Source: Phallus indusiatus (lineage: Eukaryota > Basidiomycota > Agaricomycetes > Phallales > Phallaceae). From it: a DNA stretch of 64,000 nucleotides. Below are positions 22,155 through 32,029 of the stretch, piece after piece; position 1 is the stretch's first letter, and each line of letters begins with the position of its first letter. A program made the position numbers and the translations under genes. The stretch lies in assembly GCA_027605045.1 (NCBI GenBank), contig JAQFWX010000004.1, forward strand, positions 2,986,683 to 3,050,682. The letters are read 5' to 3'. The notes beneath the pieces were generated by a model that made no database searches, was not told the origin of the DNA, and saw only the letters and a program-made list of their open reading frames with translations.

Positions 22155-23110
22155 TCACCAGACTCCAAAGTCCAAACCAGCCTTCAGAGACTCCAGTTGC
22201 CTCTGATGCACACGGGCAAGGGCACAACTACAACAATATTCTGCTGTCAGTGTGGTAACCATCTGTGCCATCGTTCTATCCCAGCCATGAACCCCAACCC
22301 AGTGTAGCATATGCTCTAATGTCGTGACTTGACAGGCAATCGCCTTGCGGGCTTTGACAGCACCCCAAGCACTAGGGAGCTCGGACTCCTTCTCTTTCAC
22401 TACCCAACGCAGTGGTCCAACATCCATTTCAAGAAATCCCTTGCACTCGTCATGGTACATATGCAAGCACTCAATGAAAGCATCCTCGTCTTGAATAATT
22501 TCATATTGCCATATGGTAGGAGTTAAGAGCGGTTCGATTTTTTCATCTCCTGCATCAGACATGCCATCAGAAGTGGAAGACGAAGAAGTCTCTCCATCTG
22601 AAAGCTTGTAATCTGAGTCTGCATCTGAGTCCGATGCAAAGGGTGATGATGGTGGCGGGGATCCACGTGCAGCACTGACAAGGGAGAAAAAGGAAGGTAC
22701 AAGTGGGAGCATTTTAGCGTCATCAGACTGTGATTCGGTTTGTGAACTGGATGATGTCAGGACAATAGAAAACTCCCAAAAATAAGTGACTTACGGTGCA
22801 GCAGGTTTATTCATGTCCCATAGCTCAGAGACAATTTCAAACTCACTGAAATGCAGTTAGTACACATTTAGATTATTTAAGTGCAGAACTTACTCCTGCA
22901 TTTCTTGCTGACTGGCCATAATAGCCATTTGTTTTTTTCGTGCAAGACTACTAAAAGCCACAATCAAATTACCACTAGCAATACTAATAGTACGAAATGA
23001 CAACTTACCAGCAATACGAATGTCTTTTAGCTTCAAGGAGTCATTTGTGTCGTTCTTCATCACTCTTAGTGCGTGGCCCACCCATTGCATAGTCTGGGGA
23101 AAGAAAAGGA
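22155..23110 (-). CDS. second gene-like region within the hAT element
   Basis: Starting near 23091-23094 (MQWVGHALRVMKNDTN), the minus strand reads through RKKQMAIMASQQEMQE, a short middle exon FEIVSELWDMNKPAAP bounded by GT/AG signals, and a long last exon to the stop at 22155. The last exon has an acidic serine-rich stretch (SDSDADSDYKLSDGE) followed by a more ordered region (IWQYEIIQDEDAFIECLHMY, WVGVHGWDRTMAQMVTTLTA). The predicted protein is roughly 230-260 residues. I do not recognise a family. It points away from the transposase, so it could be an accessory transposition protein or cargo. Exact splice sites near 23010-23040 are uncertain. Confidence 0.5.
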
Positions 23111-23285
23111 CCAGGAATAGGGAAGGATTTGGGAGGAAAAAAGTGACCGGGAATGAGAAGGATTTGGGGGGGGGGGGGAAAGTGACCAGGAATGAGAAGG
23201 ATTTTTTGGGGATAAAGTGACCGGGAATAGGGAGGGAGTTGGGGGAAAAAGTGACCGGGAATAGGGACGGAGTTGGGTGAGTCGT
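23105..23285. repeat. minisatellite-like tandem repeat
   Basis: Five imperfect copies of a 35-44 bp unit, AGTGACCGGGAATGAGAAGG-like followed by a G-rich tail, including a run of more than ten G. It lies upstream of the minus-strand gene-like region in the hAT element and may be part of its promoter side. Slipped-strand expansion is the likely origin. Confidence 0.75.
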
Positions 23286-23625
23286 GGAGGTGGCGGGAGA
23301 GAGGCGAATAAGTTTGATGTCACGAGTAGTCACTCTCTGTCACTGTTATGCGTACCGCTCAAATTGGGTTGAATGCTGTTGTTTGCTGATAATAAATATA
23401 ATTTCGAAATTTTACCTATTTTGTGAAGCTTCTGAAATGTACTAAATAAATGTACTAAAGAGTCTCAAAGCTGAAACTGAGTTAAAAGTTCTTGCCATCA
23501 ATGAACAGGAGTTCTGGGCACTTACAATGTGAACTTTCGGGAATTTTTGAACATGGCTAGTCCTTATGCGGCTCATTGGTTGAGAATTTTTAAGGCGTTT
23601 TTTCTTTCCATCTTTTCAGGTTAGT

Positions 23626-24024
23626 TGTTAGGGCTACTCAGCTCAGACTAGAGGGAGGGGATCCTAAGGAAATATATTGAAGGAAAAACTAACTACTCAC
23701 CTAGAGGGAGGGGATCCTAAGAGAACAAGCTTAGGGACCCTCACTCTAGGGACAGCGACTATATACATGAAAAACGATAACGCGGCATGCGGCCCTGACA
23801 CAGCTAAGTGCTAGGCGCTCGAACCGAGCCTAAGCGACGTGATGTCACGGGCATCACGCCGGGTACGAGCGTGCGACGCGCGCGAGTAGAGAAAGTGAAA
23901 TAGAGACAGAACAAGAAAACGGAAAGTGAAAGTAATGGACGGGAAATGTAAATGGAATAGAAATAAATATATACTGATGATAATAAATAAGGAAAATGAG
24001 GGGATGCGGTAGCGTACTCTGACA
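23626..24024 (-). mobile_element. solo LTR, family 2, inside the hAT element
   Basis: TGTTAGGGCTACTC ... GTACTCTGACA, 399 bp, with TTAGT on both sides (23621-23625 and 24025-24029), a perfect 5-bp duplication. It carries the conserved hairpin and a TATATA motif. Confidence 0.88.
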
Positions 24025-25345
24025 TTAGTGAGACAGGAGAATCAGACTTATCTCGGTAACACTGTATGTTTGGACTGGTTTCATTGTATTTATTTGTTTT
24101 TACAGGGATTGAATGGGAAGAAATGGGAATATTTTGGGAATATTTGCTAGTGAGTTAGCTGTCTGTGATTAGTCAGCATATCTTTCTTAAACTTGGGCCG
24201 CTTTGTCCTTTTCTTGCAGTAGCAGCAGCGTGTTACAAGAGCTTAGCCTTTGATGCTGCCAATATGTTCCTTAAAACATCATGGACTGCTTGTTTCAACA
24301 ATGGATCGAGATCAGGTACATGTTTTCATTATAAATTTGGGTTTACCTAGACCAACATCCTTTCTCAGTGCTCTCTGTTTCTTCGCATCTGAGCTGCACT
24401 TGCCTTACTATCGTCTCTGTGCTCCTCTTTTCTCATAATCTACTTTTATTATCGAACATGCGTGATCCTTACACTCCAGAACTAGGATGCGCTGTTGGAG
24501 AGGATGGTCAGCTGAAGGATGCAGCAGACATAACTTGGGTGAACTCACCATCTGACGAAGCTGGCATCCTTAAAACAACTTCCGTAAGTACTTTACCCTA
24601 TCAGTATTCCTTTCTGGCTTACTGATTATTGTTCTAGCCCCAGGCAAAGAGTCCTACCCCAGCGATCTCAGCATCTGTAGCGCAAAGGACGAGGGCCCAA
24701 ACCAATGCCAACTGCAATCATAAAGCCGCTCCAGTCAAGACGAAGACAAACCCTGACTAGAACAGTAAGAAAAAACACCAGAAGCATCCAAGGAAGAAAG
24801 AAGTCAGCCTTGAGTTGGATGCTTCTTCAACTGATGAAGATGCCGAACAGACCTTACAACAATTGGAGGCCTTAGCTAAAGCGGATCACAAGGTAAGTGG
24901 TAGGGTTCTTCTAACTCAAATAATACTAATATCTTACCTTACATTAGGTGACCCGCTTGAAAAGTGAGCAAAGTGCCGACATCAGATTGATCTTCAAGCC
25001 TGAGAGTCGGAAAATTGAGGGCAAGGATGTCAAGGCTACCTCTGCCTAATCTGCGCGTACGTGTATTCACAAGGTTACCTCCAAACATCTATTTATTTAT
25101 GGTTCTCAGGGAAAACTCGCTTTAAAATCAGACCTGGTACAGAGGCAGCAACTCATCTTTACAGACACACATTTCTTGGTTTGTGAAATATCACTGAATC
25201 GTCCATTTCCTCATCCTGACACTTAACAGGTTCGAAAGTCATTATACGAAGTACTTGGATCTTTGCCAGGCCAATCAAATTCAGTCGAACGAATGAGCCT
25301 TGCCAGCTACCATAGCCAACGGAACAGTGCAGAGTCTGCAGACAC

Positions 25346-25739
25346 TGTCAGGGTACGCTACCGCTGTCTCTCATTTTCCTATTTATTATCATCGGCATCA
25401 CTTTGTTTCTATTCTATTTATCATTTCCGTATTTTACTCTTACTTTCCGTTTCCTTGTTCTGTCTCTATTTCACTTTCTTTACTCGCGCGCGTTGCGCGC
25501 TCGTACCCGGCGTGATGCCCATGACATCACGTCGCTTAGGTTCGGCTTGGGCACCTGGCACTTAGCTGTGTCAGGGCCGCACGCTGCGTTGTCGTTTATG
25601 TATATAATAGCTGTACCTAGAGTGAGGGTCCCTAAGCTTGTTCTCTTAGGATCCCCTCCCTCTAGGTGAGTAGTATAGTTATCGTCTAATATAGTACTTA
25701 GGATCCCCTCCCTCTAGTGTGAGCTGAGTAGCCCTAACA
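25346..25739 (+). mobile_element. solo LTR, family 2, in the transposase pseudogene
   Basis: TGTCAGGGTACGC ... GCCCTAACA, 394 bp, with GACAC at 25341-25345 and 25740-25744. Near-complete copy with TATATAATAG and the hairpin CCTAAG-CTTGTTCT-CTTAGG. Confidence 0.9.
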
Positions 25740-26795
25740 GACACAGCCGTACGTATGCAGTGTTTGTTTCCTCACATGTTTAGTACTAATGTAATAGTTT
25801 AGAACACTTGATGCGTTCATTAGGTACAACCCTGTCTATACGCCACAACGTCTCATGGAGCAGATAGTCAAGTTGGTCGTATCAGATGACCAGGTAATGT
25901 CAATTCCGAATCTTTTTCCAAAAATTGTGATTGATGATTACTTTTCAGGCTTTCATACTTGTTGAAAAGCCTGAGTTTCGGGAACTTGTTAAGTTTTTAT
26001 GCCCCATCACTCGTGAAAACGATATACCTCATAGGACGAAGCTGAGGACCAAGATCCTGCAAAGGGCACAGGAGGCCGTTCAAGACCTCAAGATTGTATT
26101 TAAGGTTTGTCAATGCTGTGTTTTATTCTACAGAATGCTAAACTGCAAACAGGAAATCAAGGGACTAGTGTCATTTACTTTTGACACTTGGACAAGTCGA
26201 GCCAGCGATCCATATATTGCCGTCACTGCATATTACATCTCTCACCCCCCTGATCAACCAACAGATTGGGTTTTGAAAAATGCTATCATTGGTTTCTCAT
26301 TTATCTCGGGTAACCACGGTGGCGAGAATTTGGCTTGCATCATTACACAGGTGATAGATCGCTTTGACTTGAGAAGCAAGGTATGTTGATAGGGTTTGCA
26401 TTTGAGTCAGTCAAATCTCATTGTTACTTAGATAGGTTGGTTCACATCGGACAATGCTTCAGTCAACAACTCCGTCATGTTTTCTCTAACAAAACCAAAC
26501 ATGGCGGCCGAAAATATCTTAGATTTTGATGTACAGGATCAACAGGTTCGGTACGTTTATGATAATATGCATTTTGTGAAGTCTAATTTACCTTTTCAGA
26601 TGTGCTGCCCATGTCTTGAATCTAGCCACTAGAGCGTTTATCGAAGGCGTTGCACCAACACCCACCAACGTCATGCAAAAGAAGCTTACAGGTTTGAAGC
26701 GCAAGCATGCATCTATTTACGACGAGGCAACAGACAATGAAGATGACCTTATCAGGGATGAAGATACCCCTTTTGGTGCAGCGGATGAACATGAT

Positions 26796-27195
26796 TGTCA
26801 GGGTACACTACCGCGTCCCCTCATTTTTCCTTATTTATTATCATCGGTATATATTCATTTCCATTCCATTTACATTTCCTGTACATTACTTTCACCTTCC
26901 ACTTGTTCCCTCTGTCTCTATTTCACATTCTCTACTCGCGCGCATTGCGCGCTCACACCCGGCATGATGCCCGTGACATCACATCGCTTAGGTTCAGTTC
27001 AGGTGTCTAGCACTTAGCTGTGTCAGGGCCGCACGCCGCGTTATCATTTTTCATGTATATAGTCGCTGTCCCTAGAGTGAGGGTCCCTAAGCTTGTTCTC
27101 TTAGGATCCCCTCCCTCTAGGTGAGTAGTTAGTTTTCCTTCCGATAGATTGTCTTAGGATCCCCTCCCTCTAGTGTGAGCTGAGTAGCCCTAACA
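26796..27195 (+). mobile_element. solo LTR, family 2, in a transposase exon
   Basis: TGTCAGGGTACAC ... GCCCTAACA, 400 bp, with ATGAT at 26791-26795 and 27196-27200. The exon reads DEHD before and NDESADMEF after, so the insertion is in coding sequence and postdates loss of selection on the transposase. Confidence 0.9.
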
Positions 27196-28207
27196 ATGAT
27201 GAGTCAGCTGACATGGAGTTTGATGTCCATGACTTGCTCGGGAAGGTTTTAGCCTTGGTCAAACAGGTTCATTTCCACACTACAACAACACCATTAACAC
27301 TTAATCATCAAACTTCAGATCAAAGTTTCACCCCAGGCATGTGCATTTTTCGAGGAGTGCTGTGAGAAGAAGGCTCTGAAGCCACTGCAACTCAAAAAAT
27401 GGGTGCAGACAGGGTGGTCATCAATGTATGACCTGCTTACCAGACTGGTTAGCCTTCAAACAGTAAGTTCGGCAACGTTTGATCCACGTCACCACAATTG
27501 ATGATAGTATTCACAGGCCGTTGACTTTTTCTTGCTACATGCTGACCACTCCAGTCGAGTGCCTAAACTCTCAGGTGGTCAGACGTATGTGATGTTTGCA
27601 ATTGCATCGGGTGAATGGGATCGGCTCAAGCTTATTGCAAAAGTTCTTCAAGTAAGACATTCTCAACATCAATGTATTTCAAATCTGATGTTTAAACATT
27701 TAGGATCCTGCAGAAGCCCAAAACACATTCTCCAGTGAAACCATCCCCACCGTATGGTGTAACATTCCTGTTCTCAAATATCTGCAAACCAGATGGGAGA
27801 TGTACACTGCGCACTCTGATTATGCCAGCGTTCTCCCTGGGCTTGAGCATGGACTGAAGATCCTACAAAAGTATTACAAGCTCACGGACAAGACATCGGT
27901 GAATCTTGTTTGTCATGGTCAGTATCTGTTTAATTTCTGTTTCAATGTCGTTTACTTATTCTCATACAAAAGTCCTTAACCCGACAATGAAGATGGCTTA
28001 TATAAAGAAAAAGTGGGATGAGGCTTGGATCGCACAAGCTAAGAAAACAATCGAGCAAATCGTAAGCATTCGGAAACTATCCCATTAAGCTTTTAACTTA
28101 CCGGGTGTTAGGTAGAGACATATGAACAGTTCAACAGCAAGTTCCTGCCACCGCTTCAGAAAAGGTTGTGGGTAAGTGCTAATACTGCACTTCTTTTATC
28201 TCCTTTA

Positions 28208-28597
28208 CAGCAGTTTGCATTACGTAAGTCCGGCGCTCGTTTTGTCAAGATAATCACTGAGACCTTGCGAACGCAATAGCTCGTCCAATTTTGAAGATTT
28301 TTACTTACTGTTTCTTTAGGATATGTTCAGATATATTAGATCTAGTGCATCATGTACTTTACCAAGCTTATAAATGTGCACCCCAAAGTTTGACCTTTTC
28401 TCCCCAAAAAACAGCAATGGGGAAAACCTCAAAGTAACTCATAAAAAGTGAATAGTGCACTAGATAAAGTATTTTTGGACATATTTTGAAGAAACAGTAA
28501 GTTAAAATTCTCAAAATTGCACGAGCTATCGCGTTCGCAAGGTTTCGATGATTGTATTGACAAAACGAGCGCCGGACTTACGTAATGCAAACTGCTG
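28208..28597. mobile_element. mariner-like fold-back MITE, copy 2
   Basis: Same ends and same 390-bp length as 1215-1604, with TA at 28206-28207 and 28598-28599. The two copies differ at few positions, suggesting fairly recent dispersal. It sits just after a GT splice donor of the hAT transposase (after KRLW), probably in an intron. Confidence 0.85.
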
Positions 28598-28953
28598 TAA
28601 CGTGTTATGGTTTGAAGAACCACTGAAGGAAAGTTTGATGGAGGAACGGAGCATTGGGGGTTTCGCTTCAGCATGGATACTTGAGACGATCAGGCAAAGC
28701 ATGCTTGCGACCACCGATAACCCCAGATCCAAATTGGAGAATTATCTCAGCACTCCGCCTGAAGTTAGTTCGAACCGGTTCGAAACGGTCTGTACCGGTT
28801 CAGCATTTTTGCAATAATCCTGAACTGTGGACCGGACTGATCAGAAGACTGAACTGAACCGGAACTGACTAATCGGTCTTTTTCAGTTTGGTTTGCGGTC
28901 CAGTTCGGTCTTTTTTCGGTTCGGAACCGAACCATGGCAACACTAGTATTATC

Positions 28954-29363
28954 AGCAAAAATGAAATTGTTGCGGTAAGGAGAGGAGGGAGAGAAATCAG
29001 AGTGTAACAGTTTTATAGCAGACTTATAATGCCTGCTATAAGAAAATCCCACAAATGCACAGAATTCCTGTCTATTGTTCAATCTAGGCTAATAGGGAAT
29101 ACAATGCAGTGTAGTGGGTGGTAAAAAGTTAACTAACTACTATGTCACACCACTCTACAAGTGTGACGGGCGCTTAATGTCACGCTGTGACACCGCACAG
29201 AACTACACTACAATTCCCCAGTAATGGGGAATTAAACCCTAGAGTCTGGGATACTATAGACTCTTATTAACCCCTTTCCCAACTGTTACACAGAGTAACC
29301 GGAGGTATAACTGCAGGTAGGTTCGAAGTTGTTAGATAGCAAATTGACTGGGATTGTTTGGGG
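28954..29363. other. no recognisable gene besides the split ORF start
   Basis: Contains the 5' part of the split glycine-rich ORF (to 29082). From 29083 to 29363 nothing is recognised except a short stretch of tandem GTGTGAC/GTCACG words near 29150-29195. Confidence 0.5.
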
Positions 29364-29388
29364 TGTTAGGGCGACTCAGGGCACACAC
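29364..29388 (-). repeat. LTR family 1 end fragment
   Basis: TGTTAGGGCGACTCAGGGCA followed by CACAC matches the 3' end of family 1 in reverse orientation; the rest of that LTR is missing at the junction with the GGGTA-rich sequence. Confidence 0.65.
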
Positions 29389-29510
29389 TAAGGATGACCA
29401 CGGGTATATACCTGCAGGTCTGGTGACCTACCCGCGGGTAAGCAAATGTACAAAAGTCAAACCCGGATCCGCGGGTATTTTGACTGCGGGTCACGGTGTC
29501 GCGCACCAAA
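29389..29510. repeat. hAT-like terminal sequence rich in CGGGTA words
   Basis: Begins TAAGGATGACCACGGGTATA, similar to the TAAGGCTGTTCACGGG end at 21024, and carries further CGGGTA/TACCCG words. It looks like one end of a hAT-related element; I could not identify the partner end with certainty. Confidence 0.5.
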
Positions 29511-29615
29511 ATCTTCCTAATTGGGGAAGGTTCTTTTTTTGTTCAAAGCGGAGTTCTAATTATCCAGAAATCCCATATCGCCAACATCACAGCCTCAAAA
29601 ATTCAAAACAATAAA

Positions 29616-30272
29616 ATGACTACGTTTTCGTTCCATTACTCATCCTCAGTCTCTTTACCAATTCCAAATTCCTCCACCGAATCACCAATTCTTTCTGATA
29701 ATGAATCTATGTCTCCTTTTCGCTATTCGCCTTCCAGTCCCAGGACATACGATTTGGATCTTTTTACGACTTTGTATATCTATAGTTCCAAATATGCAAG
29801 CCTCGACCTCGATCGGGACACGTACTTACCGAAGGAACCTTCACCTATCGTTATCCGTCAGTGCAGAAGTTCGGATCTGGTTCACCCCGGGATCATGTTT
29901 GGAGAGAAAGTTTATATCGAGGAGCAATTAAACTGGTTTACAGTTGTTAACATATATTTGACACCAGAATCAGCAAAACGAGACTTGTATCGAATATGGT
30001 TAGCAACTCAAGAAGGATTCAAGTTCACGTTTTTAGTACTGGACGTGCCAAGTCGATGGGTAATCATGAAGGGCATGAGTACACAAAAACTTAGCCCTTC
30101 CAGACCCACGAATCCTATCCCAGAAGACACCCCACCATCACGATTCTCCCCTTTATCATTCGACACTTCTCCAACGCAGTCCTCCCCTAACCTTCCCAGT
30201 TCCTCTTCTCCCACCAAACGATCCTTCCGAAAGATCCGACGAGCTTGTTCCAACATTTTTGGACGAACCTAG
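29616..30272 (+). CDS. hypothetical protein A of a tandem pair
   Basis: An intronless ORF of 218 codons from the ATG at 29616 (MTTFSFHYSSSVSLPIPNSS). The N-terminal third is Ser/Pro-rich, a structured middle (YDLDLFTTLYIYSSKYASL ... FKFTFLVLDVPSRW, about residues 45-150) follows, and the tail is again Ser/Pro-rich and ends in a basic patch (RSFRKIRRACSNIFGRT). The frame also stays open upstream to 29496. No family is recognised. The middle region aligns by eye with the downstream ORF. It lies between hAT-like terminal sequences, so it could be transposon cargo or a surviving host gene. Confidence 0.5.
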   Translation: MTTFSFHYSSSVSLPIPNSSTESPILSDNESMSPFRYSPSSPRTYDLDLFTTLYIYSSKYASLDLDRDTYLPKEPSPIVIRQCRSSDLVHPGIMFGEKVYIEEQLNWFTVVNIYLTPESAKRDLYRIWLATQEGFKFTFLVLDVPSRWVIMKGMSTQKLSPSRPTNPIPEDTPPSRFSPLSFDTSPTQSSPNLPSSSSPTKRSFRKIRRACSNIFGRT

Positions 30273-30377
30273 AACAATAAAGATAGCGTGCGAGGCAAAA
30301 ACAATCAGATCCACTTATTTTTCTTCTCCTACTTTGAACAATTCTTTAGCGCTTCTCTCATTTTATCCCCTCCCACT

Positions 30378-30958
30378 ATGTCGAACAATAGCGAAACTTC
30401 CCAAAATTCTGTTCCCTATTTACAACTCCCATTTTTCCCTTTTTCGTTCCGTTCTTCCCTCAGAATCGGCCCTAATCCTGACTTCCTTACCATAATCCGT
30501 GTCTACAACACCTTCACCTCCGAAATCAATATCGACGCTAATACAGTACTCCCGCTACACCTCCCCCATCTTTGGAAATAACCCTTCCTTACGATGATTT
30601 AGAACTAGAATACCCGCGAGCACTAACTCTATACGAACGAACAGACATCAATGTCATGCACGAATCGTATGAGCTTGTCGGGTTCCTGAGAGCTCAAAGG
30701 GATGGAGTACTTATATGGAGATTAGTTTTTCGCAATTGGTTTTATGGATACGTACAGTTTCTATTTGTCGATGCCCCCCTATCCGTCATGCCACCTCCCC
30801 CAGACTTTTCAGACGATCTTACTCGCCCTCCTCCCTCATATCAAGAAGTGGAAAGCGATCTATTCGAAGATCTGAGGCGACCATCTCTACCTACCCCTCA
30901 CATCATTCTTCCACTGCCACGAAGAAGCCGATCTCAGCAGCCAGAGCCAGATCAGTAA
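30378..30958 (+). pseudogene. hypothetical protein B, paralogue of A, with a frameshift
   Basis: From the ATG at 30378 the frame reads MSNNSETSQNSVPYLQLPFF ... INIDANTVLPLH, then coding continues in another frame as TPPPSLEITLPYDDLEL ... VQFLFVDAPLSVM and a Pro-rich tail to the stop at 30958. A one-base frame change near 30555 separates the parts. Shared order of features with protein A (NIDANT/DLDRDT, then KRD/QRD, then FLVLD.P/FLFVD.P) shows a tandem duplication that has diverged strongly. A very short unrecognised intron is possible but I see no splice signals, so decay is more likely. Confidence 0.5.
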
Positions 30959-32029
30959 GAAGAATGAGATGGTATAGGTATGGTACAGGATAGAGGCAGC
31001 GCGGGAAGTGCCAGGTGTTGAGTCAGGCTAGGGCTGTGTTTCCAGCCGGTTTTGTTTTTCCTATTTTGATCTCTTCTTTGTTTTTCTTTTGTTCTTTGTT
31101 TCGGTTTTCATCATTTTCTCCTATCAATGTATGTTGTTCTTTTTTGTTGTAATTGTATCTCCCATCTTTCTCTCGCGATTCCCCCTATCTGCCATATTTC
31201 TTTTGTTCTTTTGTTTCTTTTTTTTGTTTGCTATCCCGGTGAACGATGAGTGATCGTCTCACTAATGCTATGTACTCTGAAAGGTATATATACTGCATGT
31301 AAATACTTGTAACAGCAGCAATTCTACCGGACGAGTTGTCTCACAGTTTAAGTCTCAGTCAAGTTCAGTTTTAAGTCAAGTTCAGCTCAAGTCAAGTTTC
31401 GCCTCTAGTCTATTTCTACGCTCATATCTATATCTTTGGATTAACTCTGAGTGAGGTCTCGGAGTATAAACTAGCGATTTTATTTCAGTTTATCGCTTTT
31501 CACTAACTCGCACAGGAATTCAGTCATCATTGATTGCAGGTCCTCTCTTTAGTCGCATTCCAAGTTCATTGCCGACTTTCTGTTCACCCTCTCACTTGCA
31601 CAGTTGCATACGATCTTTTATCATTGCAGTTGTTGTTGGTGTTTTTGTTGGTTTGATATCGACGCATACATCCCCCTCCATTCCCCACACACACCCACTC
31701 CCTCTCTCACGTTGAATTCAGCACCAGGACACGCTCCACGGTAGACTTACCGACCTCGAAACAAAAATCTCATTGTAGTCCGATCATTTATAGCCGGCAC
31801 ATTTAGCTATTCACATCGGATCCTTACAACGGGTACCCAGGTTTTGCGTTCACTGAATTTACCCCGGTATGACTTGCAGGTATGCCGGTATTTACCTGCA
31901 GGTACCCGGGTTAGGCATTTATTTTAAGTATGTATCTACAATGATTTACAATAAGAACTATACTACTTTTTTGCATTTCCTTTTGTTTTCCTACCCCTTT
32001 TCCATCCTTCCATCAATTTCTCCCAGAAT
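30959..32029. other. no gene; T-rich stretch and GGGTA-rich repeats
   Basis: Positions 31040-31240 are T-rich. A segment near 31345-31400 repeats AAGTTCAG/CAAGTT words, and 31795-31930 carries GGGTACC/GGTACCCGGG words like the hAT-like subterminal sequences at 21024-21391. No ORF with recognisable content. Confidence 0.5.

Larger units (their letters stand above)
24459..28757 (+). pseudogene. hAT transposase, intron-bearing, decayed
   Basis: Exons joined by short GT/AG introns encode recognisable hAT catalytic features: FTFDTWTS (first catalytic Asp, near 26174), TSDNAS (second Asp, near 26442), CAAHVLNLA (near 26601) and SSMYDLLTRL (near 27430). An N-terminal DIRLIFKPE segment near 24985 resembles the start of a BED-type zinc finger. 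In-frame stops occur near 24758 (NPD*) and 25048 (TSA*), and the C-terminal dimerisation domain is missing: coding ends at ENYLSTPP near 28757 and runs into subterminal repeats. Two family-2 LTRs and a MITE interrupt it. It cannot make a full transposase. Confidence 0.85.
21739..28945 (+). mobile_element. 7.2-kb hAT transposon, defective
   Basis: The termini TAGTGTTGCCA(C/T)GGTTC are inverted repeats, and the direct repeat GTATTATC flanks the element perfectly (21731-21738 and 28946-28953). About 150-200 bp inside each end are dense GGTTC/GAACC words, including GAACCGGTTCGAA palindromes, likely transposase-binding sites. It carries a transposase pseudogene on the plus strand (24459-28757) and a divergently oriented gene-like region on the minus strand (22155-23110). 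Three solo LTRs (23626, 25346, 26796) and one mariner-like MITE (28208) have since landed in it, so its present length includes about 1.6 kb of later insertions. Confidence 0.9.
20880..29082 (-). pseudogene. glycine-rich ORF split by an LTR and a hAT element
   Basis: Minus-strand coding sequence begins at the ATG near 29082 (MNNRQEFCAFVGFSYSR...), continues to IFADN next to the hAT target duplication, resumes left of the element as NFSPFNLPGGAGGGYGSEAS, and continues past the family-1 LTR (20921-21639) to a stop at 20880. With the hAT element and one copy of GTATTATC removed, and the LTR and one copy of GCCGC removed, the frame stays open for about 90 codons. I do not recognise the protein; the (G)GGYGS repeats suggest a low-complexity tail. 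Inference: a small host or transposon ORF hit twice. Confidence 0.5.

Noticed and set aside
25263..25669. ORFs within LTRs rich in Phe, Ser and Leu (also at 26616, 32816, 34783, 35847)
   Set aside because: They lie inside the solo LTRs and recur in every copy, reflecting the pyrimidine-rich 5' part of the LTR rather than a protein.
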